Part shown: in pieces, positions 58,422 through 64,000 of the stretch
How the letters are laid out: each line of letters opens with the position of its first letter
Position numbering within the stretch: the first letter of the stretch is position 1
Source of the DNA: Eubacteriales bacterium
GTDB taxonomy: Bacteria > Bacillota > Clostridia > Lachnospirales > Lachnospiraceae
DNA: 64,000 bases
Assembly: GCA_030524175.1 (NCBI GenBank)
Contig: JAUNHC010000011.1
Location: 62,001 to 126,000, forward strand
Reading direction: 5' to 3'
Notes under the pieces: generated by a model
Database searches by the model: none
The model's input: the letters and a program-made list of their open reading frames with translations, nothing else
Told to the model about the DNA's origin: nothing
Translations under genes and position numbers: made by a program

Positions 58422-59732
58422 ATGAGTACATGGAAAAAGGCAGCAGCATTTGTAATGGCAGGTATAATGACAGTTTCAATGTCAGCCTGCGGCGGGAGCG
58501 GCAGCGAGACATCTAACGATGGTAAGAGTGCAGGCGGTACCAACAGCGGGGACGGCAGTTTGACAGTTGCAGTCTGGGATACCTATCAGGAGCCGGGGCT
58601 GACAGAAATACTGAAAGATTTCACTGCCGAGACGGGTATTAAGGCAAACATACAGGTGACTCCGTGGGAACAGTATTGGACCATGCTTGAAGCAGGCGCT
58701 ACCGGCGGATCTCTGCCGGACGTTTTCTGGATGCATTCGAATCAGGTATCAAAGTATGCGAAATATGATATGCTGTTAGATCTGTCTGACGGTATCAGCA
58801 AAAGTGATAAAGTTGACCTGTCAAAATATCCGCAGGCGCTGGTGGAGATGTATCAGAATGACAGCGGCAAGCAGGTTGCGATTCCAAAGGATACGGATTC
58901 CATTGGATTATGGTATAACAAAACCGCGTTTGAAGAAGCTGGTCTGGATTATCCGGATGAGACATGGACCTGGGATACTTTCAGAGAGGCGGCAAAGACT
59001 CTCACCAAAGATGATGGAAGCCAGTATGGATGCGTATTTAATCCCAAATCAAATCAGGAAACATATTATAATCTGATCTACGATTGGGGCGGATATGTAG
59101 TTAATGATGATAAGACGAAATCAGGCTGGGATGATGCAAAGACCATTGAGGCAATGGAATACGTAGAAAACATTATCAAGGATGGATCAATGCCGGATTA
59201 TAACACAATAGCTGAGAATGAACCGCTTGCATTGTTTAGCTCAGGCAAGGTTGCCATGTGTCCTTTTGGTTCCTGGATGGTATCGGAACTGATCCGAAAT
59301 GACTACGTGAAAGAGCATTGCGATGTAGCCCTTCTTCCGAAAAAAGACGACACAAGGATTTCTATTTACAATGGCCTGGGATGGGCAGCAGATGCCAACG
59401 GAAAGAATACAGAGAATGCCTGGAAGCTGATTGAATATCTTGGATCAGAAGCAGCACAGAAAAAACAGGCAGATCTGGGCATTACACTTTCTGCATGGGA
59501 AGGGACATCCGAAGGTTTCTCACAGAAAGATCCGGAATTTAATCTGCAGGCATATACAGAGATGATGGCTGATACGATACTTCGCCCATATTCTGTAGAA
59601 ACTGTAACATGGGAAGATATGTCCAAGGAGAAACTGGTAAATGCCTGGAACGGAACAACATCAATGGCTGATGTGTGCAAGGATATCGCAAATGAAATGA
59701 ACTCAGATCTTGAAAAAGAGCAAAATGAATAA
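58422..59732 (+). CDS. Oligosaccharide-binding lipoprotein, MalE/UgpB type
   Basis: A 436-residue SBP_bac_1 solute receptor of a CUT1 transporter. ATG 58422 follows CAAGGAGGAAAGAAATT; longer frames from 58305 are not supported. The lipoprotein signal ends SMSAC with the acylated Cys at 23, followed by a Gly/Ser linker. So this receptor is membrane-anchored, unlike the two RbsB-type receptors in the window. Conserved parts are VAVWDTYQEPGL near 45, PWEQYWTMLEAGATGGSLPD and the C-terminal WNGTTSMADVCKDIANEMN. It is followed by two permease genes, but no ATPase is encoded. A shared MsmX-type ATPase elsewhere is typical. Confidence 0.92.
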   Translation: MSTWKKAAAFVMAGIMTVSMSACGGSGSETSNDGKSAGGTNSGDGSLTVAVWDTYQEPGLTEILKDFTAETGIKANIQVTPWEQYWTMLEAGATGGSLPDVFWMHSNQVSKYAKYDMLLDLSDGISKSDKVDLSKYPQALVEMYQNDSGKQVAIPKDTDSIGLWYNKTAFEEAGLDYPDETWTWDTFREAAKTLTKDDGSQYGCVFNPKSNQETYYNLIYDWGGYVVNDDKTKSGWDDAKTIEAMEYVENIIKDGSMPDYNTIAENEPLALFSSGKVAMCPFGSWMVSELIRNDYVKEHCDVALLPKKDDTRISIYNGLGWAADANGKNTENAWKLIEYLGSEAAQKKQADLGITLSAWEGTSEGFSQKDPEFNLQAYTEMMADTILRPYSVETVTWEDMSKEKLVNAWNGTTSMADVCKDIANEMNSDLEKEQNE

Positions 59733-59751
59733 GATAAAGGGGGATTAAGGG

Positions 59752-60666
59752 ATGGCAGGCAGCAAAGTAAAACAGGTTCAGACAAAACAAACCAGAAATG
59801 AATTCATGTGGGGGTGGCTGTTTGTGCTGCCCACCATGATCGGACTGCTGATATTGAACATTATCCCCATCTTTACCACGATCTACCAGAGCTTTTTCAA
59901 GACGGGGGCATTTGGCAAGGGCAATATCTTTGTGGGATTAGATAATTACAGACAAATGTTCGCCGACTCACAGGTATGGAGAGCGTTGCTGAATACGTTC
60001 GAATATGCAGTGATAGAGGTTCCGTTTTCCATTATCATTGCATTGGTGCTGGCTGTATTGCTGAACCGCAAAATGAAAGGGCGCAGCATATACAGAACGA
60101 TTTATTTCCTGCCGATGGTAGCGGCGCCGGCGGCGGTGGCGATGGTATGGAGGTGGCTTTACAATTCAGAATTTGGACTTCTGAACCATGCATTAAGCGT
60201 GATCGGACTGGAAAAGGTAAACTGGATTTCCAACCCGAAGATTGCGATTATCTTTGTGGCAATTGTGGGAATCTGGTCAGTCATTGGTTACAATATGGTG
60301 TTATTTCTGTCAGGTTTACAGGAAATACCGAAAGATTATTATGAGGCGGCAGATATTGACGGGGCAAACGCATTTCATCAATTTGTAAATATAACAATCC
60401 CCCTGATTTCACCAACAATGTTCTTTGTGACTGTGACGCGGGTCATTGCAGCTCTGCAGGTGTTTGACGTAATCTTCATGATGATTGATAAGGCGAGCGC
60501 AGCTCTGCCCACAACCCGCTCACTTGTATATCTGTTCTATAAATATTCATTTGAAGAGCAAAATAAGGGGTACGGTTCCGCGATTGTTGTGTTATTGCTG
60601 GTTATCATTATGATCATCACAGTAATCCAGAATAAGGCTCAGCAAAAATGGGTGAACTACAATTAG
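59752..60666 (+). CDS. Oligosaccharide ABC transporter permease, MalF/UgpA type
   Basis: A 304-residue membrane protein with six predicted helices. The ATPase-contact (EAA) loop reads YYEAADIDGANAFHQFVNITIPLI near 200. The start follows AAGGGGGATTAAGG. It pairs with the MalG-type subunit that follows, starting 14 bases after its stop, in one CUT1 complex. Confidence 0.93.
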   Translation: MAGSKVKQVQTKQTRNEFMWGWLFVLPTMIGLLILNIIPIFTTIYQSFFKTGAFGKGNIFVGLDNYRQMFADSQVWRALLNTFEYAVIEVPFSIIIALVLAVLLNRKMKGRSIYRTIYFLPMVAAPAAVAMVWRWLYNSEFGLLNHALSVIGLEKVNWISNPKIAIIFVAIVGIWSVIGYNMVLFLSGLQEIPKDYYEAADIDGANAFHQFVNITIPLISPTMFFVTVTRVIAALQVFDVIFMMIDKASAALPTTRSLVYLFYKYSFEEQNKGYGSAIVVLLLVIIMIITVIQNKAQQKWVNYN

Positions 60667-60680
60667 AAGGGGGTGTCAGT

Positions 60681-61511
60681 ATGGAGAGGAAGAAAACTAC
60701 AGGAACGGTTGTCATACATATTGTTTTGATTTTAGGCGCTATTATAATGCTGGTTCCCTTTCTGTGGATGATTTTAACATCATTCAAAACAGTTTCGGAA
60801 GCAACTCAGGTGGATCCATTCATGATATTTCCCTCTAAGTGGAGGACGGATGCATTTACATCAGTAGTCAGCAAAATGCAGTTTATTAGACTTTATTTAA
60901 ATACACTGCTGATGATCCTGGGAAGAGTTGTCTGTGCCGTGCTTACGGCAACCATGGCAGGATATGCCCTCGGAAGACTGAATTTCAGAGGGAAAAATCT
61001 TTGTTTTTCCCTGGTGCTTTTCCAGATGATGGTACCGGCACAGATATTTATCATCCCTCAGTATCTGATGGTCAGCAAGATGGGAATGCTTAATACCACG
61101 TTCGCTTTGATTTTTCCCGGAATTGTTACAGCATTTGGAACGTTTCTCCTGCGGCAGTCATTTATGTCTCTGCCAAAGGATCTGGAAGAGGCAGCCAGGC
61201 TTGACGGATGCAACATTGGTCAGACATTTTTATACATTATGGCACCGCTGACAAGGTCGGGCATGGTGGCACTTGGTATCTTTACAGCACTGTTTGCATT
61301 TAAAGACCTGATGTGGCCGCTGGTATCCAATCCGGAGCAGAGTTCCATGCCGTTATCGTCCGCATTGGCAAAACTGCAAGGGCAGTTCAGTGCGAATTAC
61401 CCGGAATTGATGGCTGCTTCACTGCTGGCCTGTATACCTATGATCATTATATACATCATATTCCAGAAACAGTTTATCGAAGGAATCGCTACTTCCGGAG
61501 GAAAATTATAA
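60681..61511 (+). CDS. Oligosaccharide ABC transporter permease, MalG/UgpE type
   Basis: A 276-residue membrane protein with six helices. The EAA loop reads LEEAARLDGCNIGQTFLYIMAPL near 175. ATG 60681 follows AGAAGGGGGTGTC; an earlier frame from 60648 overlaps the previous gene and lacks support. The C-terminus KQFIEGIATSGGKL is typical of the family. Confidence 0.93.
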   Translation: MERKKTTGTVVIHIVLILGAIIMLVPFLWMILTSFKTVSEATQVDPFMIFPSKWRTDAFTSVVSKMQFIRLYLNTLLMILGRVVCAVLTATMAGYALGRLNFRGKNLCFSLVLFQMMVPAQIFIIPQYLMVSKMGMLNTTFALIFPGIVTAFGTFLLRQSFMSLPKDLEEAARLDGCNIGQTFLYIMAPLTRSGMVALGIFTALFAFKDLMWPLVSNPEQSSMPLSSALAKLQGQFSANYPELMAASLLACIPMIIIYIIFQKQFIEGIATSGGKL

Positions 61512-61521
61512 ATCACATCGG

Positions 61522-61548
61522 CGGGCGCTCTGTTCATAAGGGTGCCCG
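61522..61548. terminator. Terminator-like hairpin between convergent genes
   Basis: CGGGCGC (61522-61528) pairs with GTGCCCG (61542-61548), one G-U pair, loop of 13. It sits between the permease stop and the stop of the minus-strand AraC gene and may serve both. Confidence 0.55.
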
Positions 61549-62439
61549 TTATGTCAACATATGAGAGGAATAATGTTCCCGGTACTTTTTAGGACTTAAT
61601 GAAAAGTGGTTCTTGAATGATTTTGAAAAATTTAGCGGATCCTGATATCCCACATTTGAGGCGATCTCCTGGATGGAATATTCCGTGTTACGGAGCAGAT
61701 CAGCCGCTTTTTCCAACCGGAACTCCATCAGATAGTCCTGAGGCGACTGGTTGAGATTCTTCTTGAAAATCGAGGTGAGATACGAGCGGTTGATACCTAT
61801 ATAGTCTGCAATATCCTGCACATGGATCGTCCGATAGTTTTCGCAGATATACTGGAGAGCGTGTTCCACATATGTATTGGGCGTATAGTCGTGGTGGCGG
61901 GGACGGGGGGCATCGGCACATATGGAATGTGATTCCGTTAAAAGCGCAAAAATCAGGTAAAGATATCCGATCCGTCTCAGCTCATTGGCAACTGTGAGCT
62001 CGTGGTGATCCAGGATTTTGCGGGTCAGAGAATGAAAATCTTGTGGATTCCGATCACATTTCAGGACATAGTTTCCTTGGGAAAATCCACATTGTTCCAT
62101 GTACTGCGCAGCCATTAAGCCATCGAAAGAAACCCATGTATACTGCCAGGGATTATCATTATCGGCGAAGTAAAAGGTTTCTGTCGCGGGCGGCAGGAGG
62201 AAAAGCGAGCCTTCCGCAAGAGAATAGGACAACCCGTTAATCTGGAAGACACCTTTCCCCTTCAGCACAAAATGAAGATGATATTCTGTGCGTGTTCTGG
62301 GTCCAAATGATTGCCCGGGTGAACACTGTTCTATGCCGCAGTGAACAAGATACAGGTCATTTGTCTGGACGGGGATATTCCTAAGGCATCGATAGCCATT
62401 TGCGATGCGGTAATCTGTGGATAGAGAGTCGTTTGTCAT
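61549..62439 (-). CDS. AraC-family regulator with cupin sensor, MsmR/RafR-like
   Basis: A 296-residue transcription regulator. The start at 62439 is set by AAAAAGGAGGTGATTCT on the minus strand; a longer frame has no ribosome binding site and overlaps the divergent gene. The N-terminal cupin (EYHLHFVLKGKGVFQINGLS, LAEGSLFLLPP) should bind a sugar. The C-terminal two helix-turn-helix units (VQDIADYIGINRSYLTSIFK; IQEIASNVGYQDPLNFSK) end in LSPKKYREHY. It is divergent from the glycosidase and adjacent to the CUT1 transporter, so it likely activates both for an oligosaccharide such as an alpha-galactoside. Confidence 0.9.
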   Translation of the reverse strand: MTNDSLSTDYRIANGYRCLRNIPVQTNDLYLVHCGIEQCSPGQSFGPRTRTEYHLHFVLKGKGVFQINGLSYSLAEGSLFLLPPATETFYFADNDNPWQYTWVSFDGLMAAQYMEQCGFSQGNYVLKCDRNPQDFHSLTRKILDHHELTVANELRRIGYLYLIFALLTESHSICADAPRPRHHDYTPNTYVEHALQYICENYRTIHVQDIADYIGINRSYLTSIFKKNLNQSPQDYLMEFRLEKAADLLRNTEYSIQEIASNVGYQDPLNFSKSFKNHFSLSPKKYREHYSSHMLT

Positions 62440-62499
62440 AGAATCACCTCCTTTTTCTATTATATAATTTATTGTGCGTAGTATCAACATCATCTTGTG

Positions 62500-62532
62500 C
62501 AGCATGTAAAGACCGGCAGTCTTTTCATGCTG
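62500..62532. promoter_or_regulatory. 33-base dyad between the AraC regulator and the glycosidase
   Basis: CAGCATG-T-AAAGAC and GTCTTT-T-CATGCTG form an almost perfect inverted repeat around CGGCA. It lies 24 bases upstream of the glycosidase start and 61 bases from the regulator start. It may be a regulator site, a hairpin in the glycosidase leader, or an attenuator. Confidence 0.5.
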
Positions 62533-62556
62533 AAAACATATAAAATGGAGGAAATT

Positions 62557-64000
62557 ATGGAGAGTATTATAAGATATCCGGACTACATTGCCGTGGAGAC
62601 GGAAGAAACGAGAATTGAAACAATGGTAACAGAGCCGCAGTTTCAAGTGGGAAATATTTGTATTTCTATGGATGACAGCGGCGGCAGCATAGCGGTTTAC
62701 TGTAGGGGAGGAATGGAAAAAATCAGGATGATCCAGCTCCGCTGGGAGATGGATATTCCGGTCAGTACCGAATTTCTGGGAGATGCATGGGAGAGAACTT
62801 ACGGGGATATGGGATGGCAGCATTTATCTCCCTGCAGATTCATGCCCTGGTATTTTCTTGCAGAGAATGAGGGGAATGTCTTTGGCTATGGTGTTAAGGT
62901 AAGACCTTCTGCAATGTGTATGTGGAGTGCTGACCGGAAGGGAATTACATTGTACTTGGATGTACGGTGCGGGGGTACGGGTGTGTGTCTGAACGGCAGA
63001 AATCTGAAGGCTGCGGAAATAGTATCTGAGGTATACAGTGGGATCACCGCGTTTCAGGCTGCGCGTAAGTTCTGCACTGTGATGTGCGAGTCGCCGGTAC
63101 TGCCGGACTATCCTGTGTACGGAAGCAATAACTGGTATTATGCATATGGGGACAGTTCGGCGGAGAATATCCGAAAGGATGCACAATATCTTGCGAAGTT
63201 GACGGAAGGGATTGAGAACAGGCCTTATCTGGTGATAGATGACGGCTGGCAGGTCAATCACCGCCTTGATGAATATAACGGAGGACCTTGGCGGAAAAGC
63301 AATGATAAGTTCACGGAGATGAAAGAGCTGGCAGATGAGATCAAACAGAAGGATCTGCACGCAGGGATATGGATACGCTTGCTGCTGAATGAGGATCCGC
63401 AGATTCCGGATGAATGGCGTTTGACGCATACCGGGTCTCTGGACCCATCCCATCCTAAAGCGCAGGAATACATAAAAGAAGATGTAAAAACAATCTGCGG
63501 CTGGGGATATGAGCTTATTAAGCATGATTTCTCGACCTTCGATATTCTTGGAAAATGGGGCTTTGAAATGCATCCGTTGGTCACGGAGGACGGCTGGCAT
63601 TTTTATGATGAAAGTAAAACAACGGCAGAGGTTATCGTGGATTTTTATCAGTTGATATGGGATACAGCGTTGCCCTCGAAGACGTTAATCCTTGGATGCA
63701 ATACGATTGGTCATCTGGGAGCGGGACTGATGCAGATGAACCGTACAGGAGATGATATCAGCGGATACGTGTGGGAACGAACGAGGAAGATGGGAGTAAA
63801 TACTCTGGCATTCCGTATGCCGCAGCACGGCAGCTTCTATGATATAGATGCAGATTGCGTAGGGATTGATGGAAGCATAGATTGGAAATATAATGAACAG
63901 TGGAGCAGACTTTTAGCAAAAAGCGGAACATCTCTGTTTTTGTCAGTGAAGCCGGATATTCTTACGGAAGATGAGGAGCAGACGGTCAGGGAGCTTTTTA
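62557..64000 (+). CDS. GH36-like alpha-galactosidase-type glycosidase (3' end beyond window)
   Basis: An open frame of 481 codons from ATG 62557 (ribosome binding site ATGGAGGAAATT) that continues past the window edge. A beta-rich N-terminal part of about 170 residues precedes a TIM barrel with VIDDGWQ (228-232), the probable nucleophile Asp324 in IKHDFST and the probable acid/base Asp in NRTGDDISG (about 399-400). This is the clan GH-D/GH36 melibiase pattern. The nucleophile lies earlier than in the large tetrameric GH36 enzymes, so it may be a shorter subfamily. No signal peptide is present, so it is intracellular and should act on oligosaccharide imported by the neighbouring transporter. 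Alpha-galactosidase is likely; other retaining glycosidases of the clan are possible. Confidence 0.8.
   Translation, partial: MESIIRYPDYIAVETEETRIETMVTEPQFQVGNICISMDDSGGSIAVYCRGGMEKIRMIQLRWEMDIPVSTEFLGDAWERTYGDMGWQHLSPCRFMPWYFLAENEGNVFGYGVKVRPSAMCMWSADRKGITLYLDVRCGGTGVCLNGRNLKAAEIVSEVYSGITAFQAARKFCTVMCESPVLPDYPVYGSNNWYYAYGDSSAENIRKDAQYLAKLTEGIENRPYLVIDDGWQVNHRLDEYNGGPWRKSNDKFTEMKELADEIKQKDLHAGIWIRLLLNEDPQIPDEWRLTHTGSLDPSHPKAQEYIKEDVKTICGWGYELIKHDFSTFDILGKWGFEMHPLVTEDGWHFYDESKTTAEVIVDFYQLIWDTALPSKTLILGCNTIGHLGAGLMQMNRTGDDISGYVWERTRKMGVNTLAFRMPQHGSFYDIDADCVGIDGSIDWKYNEQWSRLLAKSGTSLFLSVKPDILTEDEEQTVRELF

Noticed and set aside
1-64000. Mobile element or prophage island
   Set aside because: No integrase, transposase, attachment-like repeats or phage structural genes were seen. 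The gene content is metabolic and housekeeping.

Overview
The window looks like chromosomal DNA of a gut-type Firmicute, most likely a Lachnospiraceae member (Blautia-like by inference). Supporting signs are strong AGGAGG ribosome binding sites, low-to-mid GC, RbsABC-type sugar transporters, YesMN-type two-component systems, a DUF6145-type gene, BspA-like leucine-rich-repeat secreted proteins and a DnaE/PfkA neighbourhood. I see no rRNA, tRNA, CRISPR array, phage or transposase.

Region A (1-13988) is a sugar catabolic cluster. It starts with a partial gene end and a DapA/NanA-family aldolase. A promoter with an embedded LacI-type palindrome drives a cupin protein, an RbsA/RbsC/RbsB-type transporter, a FucU/RbsD mutarotase, a DUF4432 aldose-epimerase-like protein and a second, paralogous cupin. 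Then come an L-xylulokinase-like FGGY kinase, a Gfo/Idh/MocA oxidoreductase, a UlaE-type L-ribulose-5-P 3-epimerase and an AraD/UlaF-type 4-epimerase. Kinase plus epimerases give L-xylulose -> L-xylulose-5-P -> L-ribulose-5-P -> D-xylulose-5-P. Two mutarotase-like proteins suggest that the imported sugar is an aldose. No classical aldose isomerase is present, so the paired cupins are candidates for that step.

Region B (14092-32486) opens with a secreted ceramidase-like/DUF6273 protein on the minus strand. A YesMN two-component system follows, then a second sugar/polyol locus: Zn dehydrogenase, ketose 3-epimerase of the D-allulose/D-tagatose family, binding protein, ATPase, permease and a sorbitol-dehydrogenase-like enzyme. 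Convergent to it is a minus-strand operon of response regulator, histidine kinase with almost no extracellular domain, and an RbsA-like double ATPase whose nucleotide-binding and catalytic motifs are destroyed. I consider this last operon the most novel item in the window: a transporter-derived pseudo-ATPase apparently tied to a sensor kinase. An XRE regulator follows.

Region C (32600-55258) is mostly housekeeping: cvfB, dnaE, pfkA, ktrB/ktrA, an RNA methyltransferase, an NfeD/SPFH pair, a patatin-like lipase, argF, birA, a DUF6145-like protein, dusB, greA and lysS. Inserted in it is a surface signalling group made of a transmembrane Ser/Thr kinase with LRR ectodomain, a small HTH-like protein and a large secreted protein.

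Region D (55259-64000) has a broken small gene, a secreted LRR protein, a YesL-like membrane protein, a MalEFG-type oligosaccharide transporter, an AraC/MsmR-like regulator and the start of a GH36-like glycosidase that runs off the end. The last four probably form an oligosaccharide (perhaps alpha-galactoside) utilisation system.
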